A stretch of 64,000 nt of DNA, from contig OX421961.1 of the NCBI GenBank assembly GCA_949128115.1, positions 83,311,277 to 83,375,276 on the forward strand, written 5' to 3'. Position numbers and translations under genes: made by a program. The DNA is from Anaspis maculata (lineage: Eukaryota > Arthropoda > Insecta > Coleoptera > Scraptiidae). The first letter of the stretch is position 1. Each line of letters begins with the position of its first letter. Of this stretch, positions 34,068 to 45,038 are shown piece after piece. The notes below the pieces were generated by a model. The model was not told where the DNA came from, did no database searches, and saw nothing but the letters and a program-made list of their open reading frames with translations.

Positions 34068-35342
34068 AACCATCTAGCTATGTTACTTTGAAAGCCAAGT
34101 GCACGTAATTTTTTGGAAGTTAGGTAGGTAATTCCCGAGGTATTCGCCTTTATTAGCTCTGGCCACACGGGGAGCGAGTGTAGGCACTTACACAAAACAC
34201 ACTTCTATAACACTGGGTAAGGTTTTTCCGCCCGTTTTTCCGTTCTTTGCTCACGATTTATTCTGAAGTTTGATGATACTTTGGCCATGGAACCCCAAAA
34301 CTGAAACCTGCTTTCGGCCATGTCAGTCAGGGAAATGTCACCCACGATTCGTTTAGACAGCTATAGTTTAGACTACATTATCTGTCAATTCTCGCGCATG
34401 CGTTCAGTTCCGTGCAAAATGAGTATGAAGTGAATGGCCATGAAAAGACCTATTCGTGGAGTGATTTTGAATTTATCCCTCTTTTTCTTCAAGTTGTCCG
34501 AGTATTGCACAGTAAACATAGCCTGGTTCAACATATTTTTCATAGTTATCTTCAAGTAATGTATGACATGGAATAAACCCATTAGTTTTTGGCTGTCATC
34601 TGACAAATAGAAGTGTCACTATCAGAAACTAAAAATTCATTTGAAAGTCCTTGAAAAACTGTATTCAGAACAGTAGATAGTGTTTCGCTAACTGTCGTTT
34701 GTCAAATATTGAAAAATATCAAAGTTCATAACTTTGTCATTCAATTATTCAAGATTTTCCATCAAACTTTTTATCCTGTGAACCGATTTCCACGATTTCT
34801 TTACTTTTGGCAGTCTTGGCCATAGCTATGACCAATATACGTCTGCCTCTGCATCTATCCATCGTTTTGGTTCAGTTTTACCCAGTACAAACTGAGCTGT
34901 GGATAACGAAATCATGGCAATGTACATTGGAGATAAGTTAAAATTATTAAGTCATTTCAAACAATTCACGGAACATTTCTGGTCAAATACTGGGACAACT
35001 TATAGAAAAGTAAGATATTTTACAAACGCATGTTTTGTGCAATAGTGAGTTGAAATGGAATATCTGAAGACTTTCATTGAATCAGTTGGTTTTTTGGTAT
35101 AAGAGTGAGATATCTTTCACAGTAAAATACTGATAACATGAAAAAAAGGACAACTTGAAATTTCCAAATCAGATTTGTTGTAAAATTGGGACATGTTGAA
35201 ATGTCTTTGTATTATACCAGAAGGCAAGATCAAATTCGATCTATTTCTCAGTAGAAGAAATATAACATTTTGAGATGTCCGAGTATCAGACCAGAACTGT
35301 TTAAAAATTAGATAATTATAACAGTGAGATATAATTTTTCAT

Positions 35343-35502
35343 GTACGATCGCACGCAAAATAAACGGAGACAGTGTTTCGCGCGGAGTGTACTGATTTAA
35401 TGAATTTTAGCCTTCTTGTCACTGTGACACCAAGCCAAAATTCAGTAAATCGGTACACTCCGCGCGAAACACTGTCTCCGTTTATTTTGCGTGCGATCGT
35501 AC
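35343..35502. mobile_element. Near-perfect palindromic MITE M3, 160 bp
   Basis: The outer 50 bp of each side (35343-35392, 35453-35502) are exact reverse complements, starting GTACGATCGCACGC. The inner 60 bp are also largely mirror-symmetric around TTGTCACTGTGAC. Nearly the whole element folds into one hairpin of about 80-bp arms. Non-coding; a TA or GTAC target is likely. Confidence 0.92.
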
Positions 35503-36897
35503 TTCCATGATGATTCTGAGTAATTCGATTTTTTTACCAGGTAGAGAATAGCTTGGAGCTATAGATTTTGAATTAATCCGAAAATCAGAAATTTTAAGTT
35601 ATTTTACTATCATTCTAGCACAGCGATATGACTCAATGCTAATGCGAAATGCTTTCATTTGAATTCTGCGTCATTTTGCCGGAAACGTATGCTTGCAGAC
35701 GCTTGCTCATGTTTTATCTGTATATACCTGAAAAATTATTGAAGATTTCTCCATAACAAGACGTGGAATAATTATTTTATGTGAACGTGTTGTGCGCGTT
35801 TGAGGTTTGAGACGCGGTTTAGTTCGAGCACGTTTCACTAGGTGTCTAGGTGGCCCTTGTGTCGATGAAAACTGTCACTTTTTGCTGCTGTCAACCAAAT
35901 CGTCAACCATTTATTCACTTATTCAGTCATTTTGCAGCTTGCCGCGCCTAGTGTCTAACGTTGCAAAAAGTTTTCCTCTGTTCTGAAGTGCTTTAAAGTA
36001 TGAAAATCAGTTTTCAGTTGACAGTGAGTGACAGGTTTCGTCGACACAAGGGCCACCTAGTAAGACGTGCGGGCGAACTAAACCGTGCTCCAAACGCACA
36101 CAACACGTTCGCCTACAATAATTATTCTACGTCTTGTTATGGGGAAATCTTCAATAATTTTTCAGGTACCTATACACAGATAAAATCATGAGCAAGCGAT
36201 GCAAGCATACGTTTCCGTCAAAATGGCGTAAAATTTAAATGAAAGCATTTCGCATTAGCATTGATCATGACATTGAGTCATATGGGGAAAGTGGGGGTTG
36301 TCAGGTTACTCGATTTAGCGCCATAGGCCGCCATCTTGATGACGTAAGTGACGATCCCCTATTGGTGATGATATAGGTTGATGTAGGTCAGGGTGCCGTT
36401 GCCATCCCATGGCAACCATTGGATACAAACCCGAAATGAGAGTTGACAATGCTGACATTGACATTCCTTATTGCGTCAAAAAATATAAAAAAATAATACA
36501 GCATTACAAATTAGACAAATGTGACAAAAGTCATAATATGACCAACATGTTGTAAGCATCAACTTACTTTGTGTGGGTATACCTAATAAATTTGGAGTTA
36601 TGTATAACAAAAAAAAAATTCAAAACTCAACTTCGAAAGCCTTTATCTTCTAGTCCGGACGTTAGGGGAAGGTACTCTGCATTTTGGGGTTAAAGCATGC
36701 CACTTGGCATAGTTGTTGTATGAACCATATTCTTCCGATTCAGAAGTGTAGACATCGGCGGCAGCCGTGCAGTCTCTCTCCACAGGGTGAATAAGAAAAA
36801 AGAAGGACAAAAAGTTGTAACTCATGAACCATGGGAGACAGAGGCGTTTATATCGGCATATACGGTCTACCGTTTATGCTGATGAAGTTCCATTAAA

Positions 36898-37122
36898 TCA
36901 TTTTCTAATGTTATAAAGAGTTTCGGAAATATCTTGAGCACACTGTTTTTTGTCGTAAAAATTGAATTTTCGAATAAATTCGTAAATAATCAAAATATCG
37001 GAGTGAAACATGGTACCTAGGCATTCAGTGGTATACGGAATTGAAATTGATCGGTAGCGAGCGCCTAGGCCTACTATTTCCAGAAAAAAGACATTCAACT
37101 TTTTTATTTTTCCAGAAGCCAT
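36898..37122 (-). other. 74-codon open frame in left arm of C
   Basis: Starts MASGKIKKLNVFFLEIVGLG and is mirrored by an open frame of exactly the same length at 39867-40091 on the plus strand. The two differ at only a handful of residues. No similarity to a known protein is recognised. Both copies being open may reflect arm similarity rather than selection; the U copies at 1.1 and 38.9 kb are not open in this frame. Confidence 0.35.
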
Positions 37123-38060
37123 CTTTCTTTTACCATTGACGAGAATAGTGAAGAAATTGGATAGTAATTATAGAGAAGGAAAGGTACAATCATTCTACTG
37201 CAAAAAAGCGGTCTTAACATCAAGTATTGCCTCTTGGTCAAGAAATCATTGCCATTCGAGCTATTTTAAGTTTTAAAAACTTTCAGGGCTCATGATGACC
37301 AGTGTGGTTCTTAAAAAGATTATTTTCATTTTGCAATACATTGCCTTACATTTTGTCAAGTCAGTTACCAAAATTCATCGTCCTCAGTGATAAGGTTTCA
37401 CCCTGCCAGTTGGTCAAACTCGATATGCGCCATTTTTGGGAGAAAAATGCAAAAATGAAAAGTTTTTTGCCATCATCAAATGCTCCTTGAGGAAGATCTA
37501 TTGCCGCAAGAGGCACAAATTGACATGCACGTGATTCAGAGAGATTCGGTGTTAACGATAGTGCTACGCGGAATAGGTGAGGTTTGTCCAAACGTCCTAG
37601 AAAGAAGGAGGAAGACGTTGCAGCTTAAATTTAAGTGTGAGTATTATAGCTACATCTGGACAACACTAGAAAGTACCCTGCATTTTATGGTTAGAACTTG
37701 CCACTCCACAAAATTGTTGATTGGGCCATACTCTTTTGATTTAGAAGTGTAGCCATTGGCGTCAACCGTGCAGACTCTGTATACTGGTTGAAGAAGAAAA
37801 AGAAACAACAGAAGAAGTAACTCATGAACCAAAAAAGATAGAGGCGTGTAAATTGGCACATATAGTCTACCATCAATTGTGATGAGGCTCTATCAAACAA
37901 TTCTGAAATATCTTGAAGCGTTCTTGGAATATCCTCAAAAACAAAAATAAAACCGAGAACTTGATTTTTCCATAAAAAAAGTGAATTTTCAGAGGAATGG
38001 AGTGAAACTTAGTTTTTTCTGCATCCAGTGATGTAAGAAATTAGGAATGATCCCGAGCCA

Positions 38061-38792
38061 GTGTCCAGGCCTTTTATTGCCAGAAATAAGACATTCAACT
38101 ATTCTTCTTGCGAAGGCTCGGCTTTGTGCGATGCTGCCAAGATTGTGCGAGAAGGTCTATTCAGAAGTCATGATAGGCCCAAAGAGAACGGTGGAAGCGA
38201 AATGCCTCCTTCAATTTTAGCTTCGGTGAAGATGATCATGAGTGGACCATGTCTTTCGTCATCTTCTGAATCCGAAGATAGAGTGAATGATCGAGTTGTT
38301 CTTACAATAGCGCAACTTCTGGCCTTTCATACCGTGAAGCATCGAAAAGGAGCAAGAAGGCGTCATGAACACAGACAGGAAACTCCAGTGCCAACATACC
38401 TTGCTGTGAAACTCTACGGAGAGACACGAAAAAAGCTTATCGATCTCACGTACCGCTTAGGAATGAGCCTTTTGTATAAAAGACTGTATTCTATTTTCGG
38501 GAAAAAAGCTGATGCTGTGTGCTCCTCTTATCATAGAGAAGGTGTCGTATGTCCACCTAGACTTCTTTATGACGTTTTCACAATAGCTGCAGTTGACAAT
38601 GTTGACCACAACACCTCATCTACGACTGCTACCAGCTTGTTCCATGTTACATGGAACAGCTATATTCCACTCATGCATGATGGGATTGCTCAGTGGAAGT
38701 TTATAAAAGTAAGGACCATTCGATCGACAACATTGTCTTGGCGTAGAGGCAATATACTTGATGTTGAAACTACTCTTTTCATGGCGAGATGA
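38061..38792 (+). pseudogene. Fragment of a widespread uncharacterised TE-associated protein
   Basis: 243 open codons, of which about residues 14-225 are unique to the centre of element C. Motifs GVVCPPRLLYDVFTIAAVDNVDHNTSSTTATSLFH and the preceding LPxLGMSxxYxRxxxI-like segment match, from memory, a large family of unannotated proteins found in many copies in corals, molluscs and arthropods (pattern FT.AA.DN.DHN.SSTT...FHGT). Full-length members are far longer. The function is unknown. Here the start (38061) lies in the arm and the last 25 codons run into arm sequence, so this is a captured internal fragment. Intact frame over 210 codons suggests recent capture. Confidence 0.55.
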
Positions 38793-39866
38793 TTGTTCGT
38801 CACCGTCTCTATAGTTACCATAGTAACTTACACTAGATTATTCCGTAGATTGTGAACTTGAGGTGGCTGGCTGTCGCAAGAAGACAAGTTGAATGTCTTA
38901 TTTCTGGTGATAAAAGGCCTGGATACTGGCTAGGGATCATTCCTAATTTCTTACATCACTGAATGCAGAAAATAACAAGTTTTACTCCATTCCTCTGGAA
39001 ATTCACTTATTTTTTGTAAAAATCAAGTTCTCGGTTTTATTTTTTTGTTTTTGGAGATATTTCAAGAACGCTTCAAGATATTTCAGAATTGTTCAATATA
39101 GCTTCATCACCATAAACCATAGACTATATGTGCCAGTTAACACGCCTCTATCTCTTTTGGTTCATGAGTTACTTCTTCTGGTGTTTTTTTTTCTTCTTCA
39201 ACCATTATACATAGTCTGCACGGTTGAGACCGATGCCTACACTTTTCAGTCAAAAGAGTATGGTCCATGCAACCACTTTGTGGAGTGACAAGTTCTAACC
39301 ATAAGATGCAGGGTACTTTTTGCTGTTGTTCAGATGTAGTTATAATACTTACACTTATATTTACGCTGCAACGTCTTCCTCCTTTTTTCTAGGACAATTG
39401 GACAAACCTCACCTATTCCGCGTAGCACTATAGTCAACACCGAATCCTTCTAGATCACTTGCGTGTCAATTCGTGCCTTTTGCGGCAATAGATCTTCCTC
39501 AAGGAGCATTTGATGATCGCAAAAAACTTTTACTTTTTGCATTTTTCCCTCAAAAATGGCGCATATTGAGTTTGATCAACTGGCAGGGTGAAACCTTATC
39601 ACTGAGGACGATGAATTTTGGTAACTGACTCGAGAAAATGTAAGGCAATGTAATGTAAAATGAAAATAATCTTTTCAAGAACCACACTGGTCATCATGAG
39701 CCCTGAAAGTTTGTAAAACTAAAAATAGCTCGAATGGCAATGATTTTTTGACTAAGAGGCAATACTTGATGTTGAGACCGCTTTTTTGCAGTAGAATGAT
39801 TGTACCTTTCCTTCTCTATAATTACTATCCAATTTCTTCACTATTCTTATCAATGGTGAAAGGAAG

Positions 39867-40091
39867 ATGGCTTCTGGAAAAAAGAAAAAGTTGAATGTCT
39901 TTTTTCTGGAAATAGTAGGCCTAGGCGCTGGCTACCGATCAATTTCAATTTCGTATACCACTGAATGCCTAGGTACCATGTTTCACTCCGATTTTTCGAT
40001 TATTTACGAATTTATTCGAAAATTCAATTTTTACGACAAAAAACAGTGTGCTCAAGATATTTCCGAAACTCTTCATAACATAAAAAAATGA
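39867..40091 (+). other. 74-codon open frame in right arm of C
   Basis: Mirror partner of 36898-37122 (MASGKKKKLNVFFLEIVGLG...). See that entry; coding status doubtful. Confidence 0.35.
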
Positions 40092-40339
40092 TTTGATTGA
40101 ACTCCATCAGCATAAACGGAAGACCGTGTGTGCCGATTTACACGCCTCTGTCTCTTATGGTTCATGAGTTACAACTTTTTGTCCTTCTTTTTTCTTATTC
40201 ACCCTGTAGAGAGAGACTGCACGGCTGCCGCCGATGTCTACACTTCTGAATCGGAAGAATATGGTTCATACAATAGCTATGCCAAGTGGCATTCCTTAAC
40301 CCCAAAATGCAGGGTTCATCTATATTTTAGCGCCTAAAT

Positions 40340-40529
40340 GCTCAGTTTATGATGAGCGATACCCGGCGGAGCGGAGCTGAGCTGAGCGATTTTTTTTTTG
40401 TCTGGACCAATCCTGTCCATTCATGATGTCACTTCCCCGCATCGTAATTGGCCTAGGCAAAAAAATCGCTCCGCTCCGCTCAGCTCAGCTCAAATCGCGG
40501 CAAAAAATCGCTCATCATAAACTAAGCTT
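40340..40529. mobile_element. MITE with GCT(C/T)AGTTTATGATGAGCGAT ends
   Basis: The left end (40340-40360) and right end (40508-40529) are inverted. The inner sequence holds mirrored CGGAGCGGAGCTGAGCTGAGCGAT / ATCGC..GCTCCGCTC blocks separated by about 70 bp. Non-coding. Confidence 0.8.
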
Positions 40530-40680
40530 AACGGCCGGACTATTCGTTATAATGCGTTTGTGGTATGATTTTTCACAAAAAAGTCCACTTATTTTTTATG
40601 TTCTACCATATCCTTAAATGTTGCTGAAAAGAAGTGAAATTCCCTGTATATCTATAGGTTATAAAAAAATACAAAATTAC

Positions 40681-40844
40681 CTTTCTTGGTATTGCAGTTG
40701 GCGTTTGCAGTCTTCTTGATGCCTTTGTCTTGGCCGGCCGTGCTGCTGTCCCTGTGGATGTGCTCCAACAGAACACTGGGAGAGCAGCCCATGCCAAGAT
40801 CCCACTCCTCCCCTGCTGTTTACAGCCTCATCTTCCTGTACTTC
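40681..40844 (-). CDS. First coding exon, myristoylated N terminus, PDE8-like
   Basis: On the minus strand a plausible acceptor (TGTCCGCAG|GAAG) opens the exon at 40844. After an in-frame TAA, ATG at 40792-40790 starts MGCSPSVLLEHIHRDSS..., 37 codons plus one base, ending at a donor AAG|GTAATT (GT at 40680-40679). The upstream stop makes this ATG the true start. Met-Gly-Cys-x-x-Ser is a strong N-myristoylation and probable palmitoylation signal, targeting membranes. Insect cAMP phosphodiesterase 8 proteins begin MGCSPS, so PDE8 is the best guess, but many myristoylated proteins share such starts. Later exons would lie to the left, beyond the U-family element. Confidence 0.45.
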
Positions 40845-42899
40845 CTGCGGACAAACAAAAAAGCACTTTTTATTTATTGCTTCTCAGATTATCGTCCTGC
40901 TGTTTCCCATATATCCACAGGTCAACCTCACCTCGACACTTATTTATTATTATCACAAAGCGGTCAGGAAAATTAATTAACTGAAGACACAAAGACGCAG
41001 CTTGGTGGTTTTTGGGGGTTGCGAGAGAGGCGTTGGAGGGGTTGTTGATTCTTAATTGCGTTACGTCAGTAATTGGAACACAAAATTAATTTCACTAATG
41101 CCGAAGGGAGTAAACTTCCCGTAGTAACTCTAAACACAACAGGCTCTAAATTTTGCACGCTCTCTATCCAAACTGCAATGTAAACTGGATGCTGCCGGCA
41201 AAAAATAGGCGAAATTTATTGGCGAGTAACATTACCGATGGTGGCGCTGCTGAATGTAAACAAACTGTAAGTAACATGGCGGCTAGTGCACCGCTTGTGC
41301 CCGCGTGTTCGAAAATCAAATCAGTATTAAGCGACAATTATAAGTGTGCTCCAGGCGTAAAACGTGGTAGATTATTGTTGTAGTGGAACATAAGAATTGC
41401 AGAAACGCAATAGAGTATTTTGAAAAAAAAATTTGCTTCGATGGAATAATCGTTTGGCCGCAATAAATGAACGAAATTCCTATATTCTGCCTATTTCTGA
41501 CGTCATTTACACAGGCAGTATAGGCGGTGACTCGCTGTGACGTCAGAACTAGTTGATGTTATTTATTTATTGCACCCAAACGATACGGTTTTTGACTGAA
41601 TAAAAAAAACACGGGTCAATTATTTTTCAATGTAGTTTCCATTTCAATAAAAAAATTTTTTTAGTATAATACTCATTAGGTGTGGTGGAGGTATTTATTC
41701 ACTTGATGGTGTGCTATTATACATAGACAAGGCCTTATTAAAAATTCAAAGCGTGAAAGAGTCAGCACATGTTCTGGCGTGGGTTTTCTTCCCAGTAAGG
41801 TCTTATGGTTGGTTTAAATTATCCAACCTCGTATCCAACCAATGACGATACGACAACTTGCTCTGAATCGGGACGGACACATTGCAAGTATCCCTTGAAA
41901 TTCTTGAAATCGCTGTAGGATTCGCCATGGCCGTACGCAGGTTTCAGTTTTAGATGGTCTATGGCTAAGGCGTCTTCGAAACCCAAAATAAATCGCAAGC
42001 AGAGTAAAGAAAATAGCTCCTCGCCTCAGGCAAAAGTTTTTTGAGCGAAAGGGTGAAAAAATCTCATCATGAGAATGGGTAAGTATCAAGTACCCTTAGA
42101 TGCATCCTTGTATGCATCCTTGTATGTTCAGAGCAAGGAAAAAATTAGCTGGCGAAATTTCGTCCACTTGATGATTCTGCTAATTAAGTAGGTGTTGGTG
42201 ATGGTGAAAATTATGGAAATCGGATGAAGGGTTCCCTGAGTTTTCCGCCTTTGAAAAACTGCAAATCTCAACTTTTGATCCTGTGAACCGATTTTCACCA
42301 ATTTTTGTTAACGATACGTAAATAGTTCTTGATTATTTTCTAACTTTTCTTCCTTATTTCCCGGGATGGAATATCGAGGCCGGATTCAAATGATTCATGT
42401 CAGAAATCGGATGTGAGAGACCGACTCCGACAGGGTGAAATTAGGTGGCACGTTTTCCACAGAAAATTTCCTCCTTCGATGATAAATTTCCTCCTTCGAT
42501 GATATGCAGGATGACGTTTCCTTCATCGAAGAGAATTTAGAGGTCGAGAATGTTAAATTACACATTCAAAGAGGTTGGGGTTGAAAATTTTAGAAATATT
42601 TTATTTTTTCAGAAAGAGAATTTGATTCTATCGCAAGGTAGGTAGGTAGGTACTGTCATTTGGAATTTCGAAGTTGGGATGGGTGGGGGCAAGAGGGTTG
42701 AAGATAGAAATACGCCAATGTGTGTGTCCCCTTCGATATAAAAATCGACCTGTTTTTGCTCGAAGAAGTATTCACTAGGAATATTGGGAGCTATTGCAGG
42801 TGGATAGTTTTCAAATGGTTACCCGGGGTATAGGTATACAGAGTGTGCCAGAATAAAGTAGCCAAACGCCAATGGAAGACAGTCCAGAAGAAACTAAAA
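40845..42899. other. About 2 kb upstream of the MGCSPS exon, no coding sequence
   Basis: A less AT-rich stretch at 41150-41390 (with GGTGGCGCTGCTG and a GCCGCCAT-type block on the minus strand) could hold a promoter or 5' UTR exon of the minus-strand gene. Other content is AT-rich, with TGACGTCA-like sites near 41500-41545 and a doubled 20-bp unit TTTCCTCCTTCGATGATAAA at 42470-42510. Confidence 0.35.
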
Positions 42900-44570
42900 G
42901 ACTTTTTTATTGTTACGTATTTCCCGTTTAGGTTTGTTTATAGTCGAGTTTTTTAGTTAATTTATAGTCCGGACGTTAATGGCTCCAACCTTGCAAATCG
43001 TGATGCCGGAATGTCACTTGGCAAAAATGTATATATTATCCGTTTCACCCTTATTTGCCACACAGCAAGCCATGATATTGTTTAGTTAGGTTTAGCCATC
43101 CATGGGTTTGGCATACCGAACGAAACTATAGTATGTTCACTTCTACCGTGATTCTAGTCGGCTGTGAGATTTTGTTTCTAAGTTTTCAAATATGAAATAC
43201 AGAAAATCCCCAAAACTTTGCAGTTGGCTGCTCTGGCCGGACCAGTTTTGAAACACATTTTTTGCGTATTTCCTCTACAGATAACCGGAACATTTTTGCG
43301 GGACGTGATGTCTGACGCTTTTTTCCATTTTATTGGAAAATTTAGCAATTTTTCGACCTGTTTTTAATTTTCGCCAATGAACAAATAAAAATAAATCAAA
43401 AAAGCCTTGACATTTGACAGTTGTCGAAAATATTTCTAACCTCTCGAAGCCAGTTCAACTTTCGATGGTTCAAATTGAAGAGTATACAATGCCCTTCGTC
43501 TAAAAAAAGGGCCCCATGCAATCATCAACCCTTTTCGCCTCTTCCAGTCAAAAATACACGCCAAACCCTGAAGAAGTATAGGCGATACAAGGATCGCCGT
43601 ACAGTCTGTCATTGGCAAAAGAATTTACGTGCAAAAAGTAAATTAAACCAACCTTCAAAAAACCTAGCCGCTCAAAGTTGCGTATTGGACCGAAATTGAT
43701 GTAAGCACCTTCAATTTGCAATTTGCTTTCATTTTGGGGCTTCCCGGGACGAGTTTCTGTCGACCCTGAATGGGCCGCCGTCGAGATGACTTAGATTTGC
43801 GGCCGCCCCGTGCTCTTTTGGTGTCTACATGACGGTAACACAGCTCTGCGTTCCCCTAGTCGCACGTCCACGTATGACCAGGTCAGTTTTTCAAGATTTA
43901 AATATCAATTTGATAAGAAATATAACTTTACTTCCAGAGAAGTTAGTTTCACACCAGGTGAAAAGGCCTCAAGCCTACAATGCTAAAGTAGAAAATTTGC
44001 CCAGCCAACTAGAGTCACAGTACAGGTGAACCTACTATATCAGTTTATTGACAAGTTTTGACAATGTCAGGTCAAATCAGTTTTCAAGATGTCAAATCAT
44101 CCCGCATCAAACGAAAATACAAGTTTGCGGCATATTCAGCACGTTGAGCGCCTATGGTCAGACATGGCCGAAAACATGACTGTGAATGGGACTGCTTTTA
44201 GCTCTTGGGGTAAATAAAAACTTACGATTCTTCTACTCCCAGCTCAAGTTTGACTTGGAGTCAAGCAATTCATGTTTTAGTTTCAAATAATGATTAATTC
44301 ACTTGTGCTTTTTTCTCGCTTTTCTTGGGCCTAGACCCTTGGCCCAAATTCTTCTCCACGGCGCGGCGTCATTACGGTATCATTATGGTGATATTAGTGA
44401 GAAGTCGGTTTGACAGCATTGAAAAAATCGATCTTCAGATTATCATTGTTAGAGCTACATAACCTTCACTCTTCACTGCGTGAAACCACATGTGCGTCTC
44501 AAGGATACCAACGTAACTGAAATTTCCCATAGCTTGCTGAGTGGCAAATAAGGGTGAAACGGATAATACC
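42900..44570. mobile_element. Foldback element E, partly U-related, with M2 inside
   Basis: ATCCGTTTCACCCTTATTTGCCAC near 43040 mirrors GTGGCAAATAAGGGTGAAACGGAT-like sequence at 44540-44565; TAGTCCGGACGTTA and CACTTGGCA near 42965-43020 also occur at the end of U in element C. A copy of MITE M2 lies between the arms. Borders are approximate. Confidence 0.55.
43131..44035. mobile_element. MITE M2, copy 2 (905 bp)
   Basis: Ends GTATGTTCACTTCTACCGTG and the complement CACAGTACAGGTGAACCTAC with TATA on both sides (43127-43130, 44036-44039). The same terminal sequence as at 31269-32079. The interior carries open frames without similarity. Confidence 0.82.
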
Positions 44571-44649
44571 TACCTCTACCCTATGGTTCATTTTAAGAAA
44601 TGGAGCTCACCTGCCACCCCCGGCAGATCCTTGATATTGTGGGTTACAT

Positions 44650-45030
44650 CAGAGGCGTATCTACGGAGGGGCAAGTGGGGCACGTGCCATGGGCGCACTT
44701 TGATTCTCAGGGCGCAAATGAGAGGAAAAAATGGAAATGTGAAAAATGTAGAATGAAAAAATGGAAAAATGTAGATATTTGAACTGTTGGCCACGAGGTT
44801 GGGCATAATTCGTGTGTTGACGAGCGAAATGGGAAAGAGAGAAAGGGAAAAAACCAAAACCAATACATCCAAACAGACGATCAACTTTCGACTTTTTCAT
44901 CTGAATCAGGTAAAGCTTAATAGGAGGGCCTATTTGTCGTTGGCCCGCCTGAATTCTGAAAAAAAAGCCTAATTCAGGGGCGCAATTCTCAATTTTGCCC
45001 TGGGCGCAATTTACCCTAGATACGCCACTG
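44650..45030. mobile_element. hAT-type MITE, 381 bp
   Basis: Ends CAGAGGCGTATCTA and TAGATACGCCACTG with a perfect 8-bp duplication GGTTACAT (44642-44649, 45031-45038). The interior has GGGCGCA blocks near both ends and an AAATGGAAAA-rich centre. Non-coding. Confidence 0.93.
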
Positions 45031-45038
45031 GGTTACAT

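Larger units (their letters stand above)
33329..35625. mobile_element. Inner 2.3-kb element with CGCTG..CAGCG ends
   Basis: Ends CGCTGTACTAGAATGATAGTAA and the complement at 35601-35625. Comparison with the unbroken right arm of the host element (CCCCATATGACTC at 36280) shows a duplicated ATAT at 33325-33328 and 35626-35629, so the borders are firm. It contains a decayed coding-like patch (33690-34067), sequence related to 57.1-57.2 kb (34570-34760) and the perfect palindrome at 35343. Confidence 0.78.
33235..36365. mobile_element. Inverted-repeat element, outer, split at 33328
   Basis: The left end CAATAGGGTATCGTCAC and right end GTGACGATCCCCTATTG are inverted. The left arm runs 33235-33328, is broken by the inner element, and resumes at 35626 through about 35940; the right arm is about 35985-36365. 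Mirrored blocks include ATGAAAGCATTTCGCATTAG, AATTATTGAAGATTTC and GGTGGCCCTTGTGTCGA with their complements. Non-coding. Confidence 0.75.
36605..40325. mobile_element. Long inverted-repeat element C (U family) with captured gene
   Basis: The outer arms (36605-about 37590 and about 39370-40325) and inner arms (about 37640-38110 and about 38735-39345) mirror each other. Inner and outer arms also resemble each other (AGAGGCAATA.CTTGATGTTGA, AAGTTGAATGTCTT, TGGTTCATGAGTTAC, TTCACCCTGTA-type blocks), so U units are stacked in inverted pairs. At the centre is a 770-bp coding fragment. Ends and target duplication are not resolved exactly. Confidence 0.78.
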
